Below, in pieces: positions 25,401 to 37,057 of a DNA stretch of 64,000 nucleotides. Numbering within the stretch: the stretch's first letter is position 1; the number at the start of each line of letters is the position of its first letter. Position numbers and translations under genes: made by a program. The stretch is from Trichoplax sp. H2 (taxonomy: Eukaryota; Placozoa; Uniplacotomia; Trichoplacea). The stretch is from positions 141,890 to 205,889 of the forward strand of contig NOWV01000136.1 of the NCBI GenBank assembly GCA_003344405.1, written 5' to 3'. Under the pieces are notes generated by a model. The model was not told where the DNA came from and searched no databases. It saw only the letters and a list, made by a program, of their open reading frames with translations.

Positions 25401-27729
25401 AATAATTTAATTATAGGATAGCTAAATATTGTTTCTTGATTGTGAAAGGTTTACAAAATCATTTTCCCACTAACAGAATGAAATTTTAATACACTGCCGT
25501 ACTAGTACAGATCTGCGGCAATCCTTAGTCCAGATATACATAATTGAAGTATAAACATGATATTTGTGAGAATAATATTACTCCTATGAAGGAAAGCGAT
25601 CATTTTGAATTACTAATCTAAAATTATAAAATACTTTTTTGCTTATCATATGTACTTGTATAAGCCTTAAATATGACAAAAGTTTTTCTTATTGGTCAAT
25701 ATTTAATTTCTATATTTTTTTTAATATTCTTACACTACACTGCTACTGGTCAAGATCGAATTAATAAGTAAATCCTCCCTGCACTTGATGATCATTATCC
25801 TAATAGTATAGTCTATGGAGTTAATTATCTGACCGAATTAAACGCTCAAAAGGGATTAGTCATAATATACGATAGTTAACAATAACAATATCCTTAGGTA
25901 GTAATTCTACCATCAAAATATTGTTATCACCGTCGAATAAAGTCACTGCATTATGGAATAAGCACAATGTAAGAATAACCAATGACTTTAATAGATCAGT
26001 TTTAAGAAAAATAAATAAATTCTTGTTTTTATATATATAATGTATTATAATCATTTCCTAATGTATTCATGTCATCATGGAAAATATCCAATTTTTTATC
26101 CAGACACAATTCAATCATGAATAGAGGTAGAAATAAACAGCTTGTTAATAATTTTTAATCGATAGCTATGTCGATAAAGTTTTACAATGAAGACTATGCT
26201 ATAAGTTGATGATTTATTTACAGTGTTCTAACTGCTTTTCATCATTTATGAAATTTTAAGAACCCCCTTTAGACAGCTAGTCTTACTTCGATTTTAAATA
26301 GCGTACATGAATATGTAATTATCTTGCTTTAAAGATCTAATGATCAATTTTTACTTCTCCTAATTTTTCAAGATTACCATGATTACAATACCGCATAGAC
26401 TTACTGGAATTTAATAAAACACCTGCCTCTAGTGTAAACTATGGCTAGTGATAACAATGAATTAGTTTATTATCGATTTAATGTTTAATTGTGACTTACT
26501 TTTAAATTAAAACAGTTTGGAATGTATTATTTTACCCTTTGGAAAACTAATATCAATTGCTACACTCTGATTTACTAATCAATTATAAAATAATTATTTA
26601 ATTTACTTAGATTTGGTAGATATTTCTTCTAAAACAAAGCTATATATTTCTTGGATATTCTTCAGTTTTAGCGTATATTAATTGCTATCTTAGGCTATAA
26701 TTATAGGAATGGACTAAAAGGGTAATACCTTAGCAAAACATTGCTAGAATGAAGTAATTCTAAAATATTAACCGATTGCATTTTATTAGTTTGAAATTTT
26801 CTTTTTTATACCAAATCAAAAACAGCAAATAAATATTATTAAATAGAATTTATTCTCAAATTGTCTCAGTTCATTCCTGCGTAAAATTATTATCTATAAA
26901 AGTGAGATTTATTTCCCCTAAACAAATTGATAACTGATTATGGCCATGGTCTAAATGCAAGATTAATATTGATCATTATGGACTTACATCCACAATTATC
27001 AATCAACCTCATGAAAATCTATTTCGAATTTACAGAACAGCTGTTTTGAATAACTATAATCTATTTTCAAATTAATGAACCATAAAGGTATTTCTGTAGT
27101 AATAACCATTTCTATAGTATTATGTTATTTTTGGAATATTTGCTTAATAACTTTAAATGTGATTATAAAAATTTGCCTCAAAGATACTTGTATGTCAATA
27201 GATCTCTCATTAATTATGTATGCTCAGAAATCTCAGTATTTCGATGCCTGTGTCACGGCATTCGTATCACGAAGGGTTATGTGATGTATGTAGATTGTCA
27301 GTAATTAGTTAGATACCTAATTTACGAGAGGTCTCAAAGGTCAGATCGTGTTATGACTATGGTTAACCTCGTGTTATATGTGTGCTATAATGCATTTGAA
27401 GTAGAGCTTAAAGTATACTAATTTAGATCTAAGAAGATACGATACGATAACTGATAATGTTTATCAATATTAATTTTCATGTAAATATATATGCTGTGAC
27501 TCATCGCGAATAGATAGAAGGTATAAAAGCGAGTTACTTTTTATAATAAAGAGTTCTGGTTTTGATATTTGAAAGTCAATTTTAAGCACTTTATGAAGAT
27601 AAACGATATCATCTAATTTCAGTGAAGATTGTGGAATTGAGTATTTTTATATTATTATTGTATTTCTTCACCAATAGCTCGTAAATTCAATTTATCGCTT
27701 TATTTATGGCTAGCAACAAAATTTTATTT
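25401..27729. other. Intergenic AT-rich sequence, no gene seen
   Basis: Short open frames here have no recognisable domain, no splice partners and ordinary AT-rich composition. I see no RNA gene or mobile element. Confidence 0.5.
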
Positions 27730-28251
27730 TTTAAGATCGTATCCATTGAGATTGATTGAGGAATATATTTGAATTATGAGGCATTAATACTGTACGTATA
27801 AACTAAATCAAAAGTATTTATAATTGGTATTAATTAAAAGATCTTTAAAACTATGATGCTAAAAGTGAATTATGCACCCATATTTTGCTACAAATTAAAT
27901 TATGATATACGTATCAACTTCTTAAACATATCGAAAATAAATATAGATCATAGACTTCTATATCACGCGTATAACAGTGACAATTTATCTACTCATTCTA
28001 GACCAAAAGTTTTTAGCACTGATGGACGTCATCATTTTGTATATTAAGTTACTTTTTGATCATTCTTGTCTTGAAATACTCAATAAAAATTTTTTTCTGT
28101 AATTTCTACCCTTTTTAATTAAAAACATTCGGATATTACAATCATAGATTTCTAGATCATACACGCGTACTAGATAGCTCAAAGTGGCGGTATAACAGCC
28201 CAGATTATATTCTTTTGCAGGCAGATTTAGTTATTTCTATACATTTAGTTA
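27730..28251. other. Shorter-haplotype copy of the 28639-29598 segment
   Basis: Bases 27730-27949 repeat 28639-28858 and bases 27947-28251 repeat 29295-29598, both nearly identically. The second version carries 436 extra bases (28859-29294). The short version ends at a 20-N gap. Two alleles of one locus placed in series is the simplest explanation. Confidence 0.75.
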
Positions 28252-29720
28252 NNNNNNNNNNNNNNNNNNNNTATTATCAGCTACAAGCGCATTAAAACAT
28301 AGCACATAACCTTATCTTATCTATTCATAAGCATTCATTAATTTACAGTTACTTAATTAGTAACGGCGTACCGTGACAATAGCATACAGTGAGTAGACAT
28401 AAATGAATTTGTAACTATTGTAGAAATAGCCTTCCCTAAACTAAACGTAGTGAGATTCAAGGATTTGAACAACTGTTGATATAGTTTTCTAAATATAAAG
28501 TATCCTGTATTGAAGTAATATAATGTAGATATCTGGCAGTTAAAGTAATTTACAGCTGTCTGTACATGTACATTTCATACTGAGTTTAACTTGAAATATG
28601 TTCTTGGAGTGATATACGNNNNNNNNNNNNNNNNNNNNTTTAAGATCGTATCCATTGAGATTGATTGAGGAATATATTTGAATTATGAGGCATTAATACT
28701 GTACGTATAAACTAAATCAAAAGTATTTATAATTGGTATTGATTAAAAGATCTTTAAAACTATGATGCTAAAAGTGAATTACGCACCCATATTTTGCTAC
28801 AAATTAAATTATGATATACGTATCAACTTCTTAAACATATCGAAAATAAATATAGATCTAAATAAGTGTATTTAAGGGTATTTGATAGATTTTAAAAAGT
28901 TAGTCGCTAATACTATCCCGCTACAGTTCATGTCAATTAAAATATTTGCCAGGTAAAGACAGCTATAAAACGTACACTTGATAAAAAGTTCCCAATTTGC
29001 GTTACTGCAGTAATTTCTGGAAACTTGTTAATAACAAGTTTACTATTCGTAGCGGTAATTAACCACTAAGTTTCTTTACTACCCAAAGTGCCAATTTTAT
29101 GGCCTAGATTATTTTTAAACTCTTCAGATTAAATTATAAACGCCAGCGTAATAGCCCTGACTGTAGTTCTAGGCTAAGAGAGGTAATTATTTCTGCTTAT
29201 TAAGTTACTGCCTTTAAATTCTGTATTGAAAATGCTATAAGAGTCACTCCTGCCCTTTCTATTATCTTTCGATGGAAAATAGTCAGATATAACAATCATA
29301 GACTTCTATATCACGCGTATAACAGTGACAATTTATCTACTCATTCTAGACCAAAAGTTTTTAGCACTGATGGACGTCATCATTTTGTATATTAAGTTAC
29401 TTTTTGATCATTCTTGTCTTGAAATACTCAATAAAAATTTTTTCTGTAATTTCTACCCTTTTTAATTAAAAACATTCGGATATTACAATCATAGATTTCT
29501 AGATCATAGACGCGTACTAGATAGCTCAAAGTGGCGGTATAACAGCCCAGATTATATTCTTTTGCAGGCAGATTTAGTTATTTCTATACATTTAGTTAAT
29601 TCCTGGCAATTCTGCATTAAAGGCGATCCACACAAGAGCCTTTATTACAATTTTAATCCTCTGTCGATTAAAAATAGTCATAGATGACAGATCAAAGTGC
29701 TAGCATTACGAAGGAACCAC
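27950..29720. repeat. Eroded tandem repeat, unit about 200 bp
   Basis: A block resembling GATATAACAATCATAGACTT followed by TCACGCGTA appears at about 28130 and 29285, again near 29480, and in a weaker form near 29670. A second block, TATTAAGTTACT followed by a TCTTGTATTGAAA-like run, appears at about 28044, 29205 and 29390. The 436-bp segment present in one haplotype contains such units, so it may differ by unequal exchange and need not be a transposon. Confidence 0.55.
28272..28618. other. Misplaced contig: 3' junction of the second LTR-like insertion
   Basis: Bases 28272-28371 repeat 5445-5544 and bases 28379-28618 repeat 5851-6090; the seven bases between complete the element's terminus. 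It is flanked by 20-N gaps at both ends and belongs with the locus at 4.7-6.1 kb, not here. Confidence 0.75.
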
Positions 29721-30869
29721 ACCCGTCTCCTGGATACCAAATCGGTAGTTGATATCTCTATCCTATATACTTGTATATATCTAGATATAGATTAATAGTG
29801 TACAAAGCCCTCAAGTAATGTTTGATCATTGCAATATTGATCAATATGTTGTCTTTCCGATGTGATCGTGAAGTTAATCGTCGGTTAAACTGGACACTTG
29901 ACTACCTAGGCTAACAGACTGTAAAGTGAATAATCTACACGCAAATTGACTACGAACTAGCGAGCCTTAGCGCTAAAATTTCTTAGGTATTATTTCTCCT
30001 ACTACTACTACTACGATCTAGGTGGTTGACAAGCAAGTTTGGAACAGCTTAAGTGTTTACCTATCTTTATCATATTGGAATAGCATATCAAGCTTGCAGT
30101 AGAATCAATCAAGTACGGTATGGAATGACTAGAATTTTACAGTTAGTTTATTTCCTTCAAGATATGAAATATTATGAATGAAATCAATTACCATGTTCGC
30201 TATCACTTATAAAGAACTGTTAAAGCATTAGTCTATATTTGAATTTACGGTAAACTTGATCATACTGGCAAAGGAAAATAACACTGTAGCATGATTTTGT
30301 TAACCGATTCTAAATCTATTGGAAGAATTTATGGATCCTTAGGACGTTGAAACTGCTCAAAGATTGCTAAGTAGTAGATAGGATAGTATATTAAAGATTT
30401 TGAAACAAATACAGTTTAGAAAAGAGCACAGAGTCTTACCTTATTATATTTTTCATATTGAATATTAGCCTTAATCGATTATCTAAGAAGCTATCTCTAA
30501 CATCGTCACGATGTAACGTCTCGATTTTTGGATCCGGTCCTTTTTTAACGCCAAGAATAGGAAAAGACTTGCATTATTACTTTACCACTCATCACGTATA
30601 CAGTACACCGTATAGTCTATATTTCATAACCTATCTGGTATAAACTATGATTACTTATAGTCTTCATAACTGTTCTCTGAGCACATTCATTAAATCTATC
30701 TACGATAAACTCCATATTAACAGCCATTCATGCACATCTACAGTATGCTAAAGATTCTAGAGCAGCTTGAACGACTAGACGATAATGTTGCTAACAAATG
30801 TAATTAGGAAAATTCATTCGAGATTATTTACACATTTTGACAGATAGTGAAACACCTTTATGAATAAGT
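29721..30869. other. Intergenic, no gene seen
   Basis: No coherent coding or RNA signal. A short CTA trinucleotide run (CTACTACTACTACTAC) lies near 30000. Confidence 0.45.
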
Positions 30870-31820
30870 ATCTATTTATTATAAAGTTGTAGTATATTTA
30901 ACATAGCAGATGGAAACCTTACAGAATTTTACTTAGGTTATGTATTCAATACAATTCTGATTCTTAAATTCAATTTGCTGAATATCAAATCCGATGCATC
31001 AAAGAATGTTTATTTTATTCACGTCTCAAAGGAATGACATTTAATAGTCTGTGTGTTTATTGAGAGAGTGATGTATAACTATCAATTAAACATCGATTTA
31101 TTATAAAGTTCTTTGCATATCGCTTAGCAGATCGAAACTATGAAATTTTACTTAATTTATCTTCATAGGTAAATAGATTTTAGATTCTATAGTGAGACGT
31201 CGGTAGTCCTAAGTAAGATGGCGGCGCTAGACCTAAGCCATGGACTAGTAATGGCAAGGATCACTTTTAGGCATTAAGGTAGTCGTGTACTATTAGTAGC
31301 TGATTCTAGAGACGATAGCTGTGTACATAAGTAAGATTGCAGGGCGCCTTGGTAAGCGGCATTAGCAGATCTCGCCTATCATTGGCTTAGAATGAGGGAT
31401 AGCAATCATACCTAGCTAGGGATCTTGTACCTGCAGGAGCTATACTAAGTATTGAGTGGTATAAGGGAAACGATAGACTAGGTTAAGCTAGGTTTTAATT
31501 TGAACTGGCTAGGCAGAGCAACTGGGCAAAGACATTCGTCAGCATAATTTCAGGAAGGATATAAAGGCTGATATCTTAAAGAGAAGTTTAATCGATAGCC
31601 TTTGAACTAGCTGTGTAATTACCTAGTCTAAAGTTTTAATACTGTAATATTCAACAATATTTTTAAGTAATAACTAATTTTAAGCGCTACATTATGAGAC
31701 TGATTGCTGACTGGTTAGAGCAGAGCTAAAGGTAGTACATTATTACAATGTATTGAATGCAATTCTGATTCTTAAATTCTATTTATCGAATGCCAAATCA
31801 AAGTCATCAGGGATATTATT
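30870..31820. repeat. Diverged direct repeats upstream of the macro-TIR gene
   Basis: A block at about 30943 (GTATTCAATACAATTCTGAT onward, about 50 bp) recurs at about 31741, with a following TGATAGTCTGCG or TAATAGTCTGTG block in both. A TTATTATAAAGTT...TAGCAGAT.GAAAC block recurs at about 30880 and 31098. A GC-richer island (31200-31530) lies between the outer copies. Confidence 0.55.
31215..31225 (+). promoter_or_regulatory. Candidate YY1 site (AAGATGGCGGC)
   Basis: Exact match to the animal YY1 core consensus AAGATGGCGGC, at the start of the only GC-enriched patch in the region and about 740 bp upstream of the first supported macro-TIR exon. In animals such sites often sit at transcription starts or in 5' UTRs. 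That suggests, without proving, that the gene's promoter lies near here with a spliced leader. Confidence 0.4.
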
Positions 31821-31954
31821 TAAATAATATCAAAAAGGAGGAAGGACATGTGATAGTCTGCGTTTTACTTATTACTAAATCGGTTGTCAAATGATAGCAC
31901 TTTGAAACGGTATTATACCTATATTTTAAGCTAGATTGGCTAGTTCAAGATCTA

Positions 31955-34900
31955 ATGGGTGGTGATTTGAGAATAGTAAGCCAATTTACAAGCGAAAATT
32001 GCGTATTTAAATTTGCAGTAGGAGATCTTACAACATTATCGAAGAAAGATGCTGTGGATATCCTGGTTGTGTCAGCGTTTCCAGGTATGAGTAGAGTAAT
32101 GGATCTTTATAAATAAACCCTTTCGATGACACGTTTACGTATCTATTATCAAATTATCAGATTTACTTTATGGCTCTTGCCATAAAATAGAATATAAAAT
32201 AATTTCAATTGCCTTAAAAAAGAATTTAATGTAAACTTAACATGAATTTTGTTAGGTGATTATGCGACTATTCCTGGCACACTCATTGGAGCTTTACATT
32301 CTAGATTGAAAGTTAGCCTGAGAGAATTGGCAAAAGATAGAGTGGATTATCGTTTATTCTATAACTGTTGGTATTCTCGCCTTCTTCCCAGTCATCTCAA
32401 CTTTCGAAGGATATTATGTTTCGAGAATGTTACAAAATCGCATCCATCTCAGGCTCTTGGCGATATTTTCCGCTGTATTCTCCCGCTATTTAACGACAAT
32501 CAAGGTTCAGTAGCAGTGCCTATATTAGCAAGTGGTAACCAGGTAATGAGCTTTCATGAAATGAAGCCTATTTGAAGATAAGAAACGATAAATTACATCT
32601 TTTACTTTATAATACATATTGATGAGCTTATAATCATAGTTTTATGGATTTTAATCATATTATTTTAAAACAATTAGGGCTATAGTCATAAACAAATGCT
32701 TTCAGCTACCATAGAATCTGCAATAACATGGCTACAATCAGGCTTGTCGATGAAATCATTAATCATATGCAGTTATCTAGAGAGTAAAGAGTTACTAGCC
32801 GTTTTTAATTCGTATAAAGCACAACTAACATTACCAATGAAGGTTAGTAATTGAATTATATAGCTATAAAGTCATATTTGTACATCTGGCATGGTTTATG
32901 ACTAGTGAGATTGGATTTATTTTTTATTCTAAAGTATCCAGCGGGTTCCGGTCCTAAAGTTTCACCAACCAAACAGCCAACCAAAAAACCGGTTACCAAA
33001 GTAACGCCTATAAAGTACGAAAAGTATCTAATAAAATTAAAAGTGCAATAGGACATAGTCCTGACTGGAAGCTAAATCCAACATCAAGCTCTGATAGTCT
33101 TATGTTACATTATTTTTATATAATCAAAGAACAAATACAATAAAACTTAATGCTGCGACAAGTATCTAGTAAAATAAAAGTATATTTAGATATAATCCTG
33201 ATTGGAAGCTAAATCCTTCATTAAGCTATGATAGTCCTAATTTAAATTTTTTTATATAATTAGAGCATAAATAGAATAAAAATAGATCCAACTCGTTTTA
33301 TAAACCATTATATCATCCGCTTACATCTGCTGCTTTAATAATTGATTACTGATAGGAATGTTCCTGCAACAAATTCGTTACGAATAGTCGATTCATTCGG
33401 TGTTGAAGGAACTGCTTGTCCATCGATAATTAAATATGCAACAGGAGATTTAACAGATTTGCAAAAAAGCGATGAAATTGATGTTTTAGTAGTCTCTGCA
33501 TTTTCAAGTAAGCGTTTCTTAATATTCTTACAATCGTATCTATTGAACCTTTAAAACTGTGATTCAGGCGTATTATATATGCACCAGTCTAGAAGTTTCT
33601 TTTTCCGCTTCAATAATTACCTTCCTTAATATTTATGGTGTGATATTTTCTTATTGCAGATGACTATGCAGCTATTCCTGGGACGTTGATCGGAGCATTA
33701 AAAAAAAATTTGGGTATTAGTGTTGAGGAGCTAGCAAAAAACAAAGCTGAAGATTACCGAAAATATTATTCTTGCTGGTGGTCTCAGTTGCTTCCTAGTC
33801 ACATCAATTTTAAGCGTATAGTCTGTTTTGAAAAGAAAATAAGCGTTAAGCCCACCCAAGTTATTGGTAATATTTTCCGATGTTTCTTTCCACTTTTTAA
33901 CAACGAGCCTTGTTCAGTAGCTATGCCAGTACTAGCAACCGGCAATCAGGTAAACTATGCATGAGTCGATTATTTACTGTATTGTTTGCTCCCGCTATAT
34001 CTAACGAAGTAGCTCATATCGAGCGGCACCTAGAGGTAAATTTAGAAATTCATGTCCAACATAATGCAATATAACTACTATAACATATACCAATCCAGAG
34101 TTATCGATCAAGACGATTGTTTAATTGTGCGCTATGAGTAAAAATGTAGAAAAATTATGCAGAAAAATAATACAAACTGAAGCGTACCGTGTATGTTACT
34201 TTCTTGTACTAGATAAATCTTGTAAATCTTGTAGGCACAGTCTTACCAGAGTATTTGACCTTTAGCTATCTACTATTAGTCAGAAATGGTCAAAATTCAG
34301 TAATTTCTTCCAGACAGTATAAAACTAACTACAACATTTTTAGATTTTAAACTAATTCGACTGCTTATAATATGGCCTTGCTATGATAGTTGACTATTTA
34401 GAGTTATTATTTGGATATTATAGGGATATTCCCAGACTCGAGTATTTGAGTCTCTATTAAATGCTGCTATCCGGTGGATAAGAGCGGGCTTACCACTCAA
34501 GTCGCTGTTAGTTTGCAATTTTACGAAAAACCCTGAATTGGATTTGTTATTCACTAAAATCAAGGCTACTGCTTTGCTTCCTCAACCAATAGCTAAAGTA
34601 AGTTACCTATTTATAAATAAGTATCAAGTTATAGGAAGGGTTTGAAAAATTTTCAATAGAACTTTAGTTGTGGTATCAAATTACGACATGTCTCACAAAA
34701 TATTTCATTATCAGCGAAATATAAACACAAATTGATGGATGGCCAAAACTTTTGCCCTTCAGGTTCCAGAATTCGATTTCGATTTTTATATATCCTATAG
34801 TCCCCAAGATATTACACTTGCAAACAGAGTGAAGAATGAGCTTGAAAATGCATGGGCAGAAGAAAAGAAAGCAATTCGTCTTCATACTAACTTTCAAGAA

Positions 34901-37057
34901 ATTAATCCTGACATTTCATGGCAAGATGAAATTTATAATGCCATTTGCAAATCAATCCGTGTTATTGTGATATTAACACCTAGCTATTTGCAGGTATATT
35001 CCTTAACCAATATAAAAATTAGCATAGTCTAGTTCTATGATGCATTTGGAAATTATTTCTTCTATTTGACTTTTCTAAAACAGCTTAAATGTTTGCTTGA
35101 TTTGATAATTTATATAGTGCGAAGCATGTAAGGAACAATTTAACGTTGCACTTTGTGTCAACCAACAATCTAAATGGAATTTGTTAGCCCCACTCTATGT
35201 TATTGCTATTCCTGATATTCCAACATATATTACATTAGTACAATATATAGACTGTCGGTGAGTATTATTTGAACGTAACTAACAATAACTTTATACCTAT
35301 AAAATTATTAGATATCTCGTAGGATTGTATAGGACTATTAGAAATGAGTAGCCTTCTCAATGATTCGCATTTTGCATAGGGATAATACCGAGGTCTGTAT
35401 CAGTAAAGCAAGTGAACAGTTTTGTGAATGGCATCAGCGGTCTAGCGATGAATTAGAACTAATTGATAATCCTCACGAAAAAGCTACAATCAAGTATAAT
35501 TATGATTTATTCATTTCCTACTGTCACGAAAATTCAAACTATGCTAAGTTAGTACTTGAAAAGATGAAAATTTTCGATGAAGATGCTAACATTTTCTTTG
35601 ATGTTCAGCAATTAAAGGTAGATTGCTGTAGTATTTTGAACCAGATCAAACTTGATTATAGCTATTTATCAGTGAATAAGAACATATAAATGTTTATGTG
35701 TCATAAAACTTGTAAATAGATAGGCCGTTTTAGTTTATCATCTAGATGGATATATTCTAGTAATGAATCATTACCAAAACTCTTTAGAAGTTAATCTCCG
35801 CGTATCTTTCTATCATTCATTTGGCTAATTTTTATTTATAGACAGGAACCGCATGGCAGAAAGAGCTATATGAAGCTATTGATGGTAGTCAAAGTTTAGT
35901 TGCTATTGTTACACCTGCATATGTACGATCAAAAGTGTGTTATGAAGAGTTTTCACTAGCATTAGCATTGGATCGTGAAAGAAATACATCAGAAGGGAAA
36001 CGATTTTACTTTTGTCCTGTTATCTTAAACAGTAATGATAACGTTCCTAGTACATTTAGACATGCCAATATGATGATTTGTAAAGATGGTAGTTTCTCAA
36101 ATGAATTTGTTAGTAAGGTTTGCCAACATTTAAAAATAGGCCAACATTTACAGGTGTGTTTAATTATTAAGGAAAATATTACATAAAATTTTTACAATAT
36201 AAAGCTATCTAATAATTGGATTAAGTCATTAGAAAAATGCTAAAACAACTTGATACTTTTGCAAGGATTTTCCGATGGACAAGGATGAGAAATCACCAAA
36301 GCTGGATGAAGTTCTAAGTAAATGGAGAGCGTTCCAGTTTACTCAAATAGCACAGGAAATAATGGCTGATCTTGATAAATTACCAAAAAGCGCAGTTACT
36401 GGCACTGGTGCTACTACTAAAAGATCGTCTATCAAAGCCATCCTTTGTTCAAAAAACATTTCAACGAGGGCAATCATAAATACTTTCAATGCTAGTACCA
36501 CTGCTAGTACAATAAAAGTTGATGATTCGCAAAAGTCTGTACATGTTGTAATCTTAAATGCTCAAAGCGAAGAAGATACAGCTGCTATGTTGAGAAGTTT
36601 GCTGACGAGATTACTTCCTCAAACGAGAGTTACTCTATTGCAACAGCCAAAAACAGAAGAACAAACTCATAGAAGATTAAATATACTAGATGAAGTTGAT
36701 ATGGCTATAGCACTAATATCACCACAATATTTATTGTCTCCTAAATTAGTAGACGAATTGCATATCATGCTTTTTCGACAAAGGAGTAATCCTCAGCGGT
36801 GTCTCTTTTTCCCAATAATTATGTATGGACTGCCGGAAGAACCGTTATATTTTAGGATATTAAACTGTAGATACGCATGCCACGATGAATTTTGGGATAA
36901 ACTATACGAAAAGAGTCAGTTAAAAGTCCTAATTGAGAGTATATTTGGCCGTCTTGATATACGAAAGCAAATGGTATTGGTTTGTGCCGCTATTCATATA
37001 ATCCGACTTTTAAATGGAAAAGGTATTTTTGCGTTAAAAGCATATCGCATCACTTAG
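31955..37057 (+). CDS. Macro-macro-TIR-TIR-TIR multidomain protein (predicted NAD+/ADP-ribose signalling)
   Basis: Twelve exons with consistent phase: 31955-32084, 32256-32542, 32678-32842, 32935-33023, 33356-33507, 33660-33949, 34424-34597, 34763-34993, 35118-35257, 35380-35617, 35842-36153 and 36266-37057, giving about 999 aa. Residues 1-194 and 225-429 are macro-like: each has GDLT, a VVSAF strand where macro domains usually have VNAAN, then GTLIGAL and a GNQGYS loop. A Pro/Thr/Lys-rich linker exon separates them. TIR1 (about 434-553, FYISYS) has Gln where the SARM1-type catalytic Glu is expected (CKEQF). TIR2 (about 592-735, FISYC) keeps Glu (CYEEF). TIR3 (about 827-955) is diverged but keeps a Glu (VDEL). 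TIR domains can cleave NAD+ and macro domains bind ADP-ribose, so the pairing is functionally suggestive. Both ends are uncertain: the frame is open 5' of the ATG, and alternative 3' exons could end at 37112 or 37512. Confidence 0.75.

Noticed and set aside
29990-30020. CTA trinucleotide run as a possible functional microsatellite
   Set aside because: Only about five units; ordinary for AT-rich intergenic DNA.
32856-33056. Minus-strand open frame rich in Gly/Val
   Set aside because: It is the antisense shadow of the phase-matched linker exon of the macro-TIR gene.
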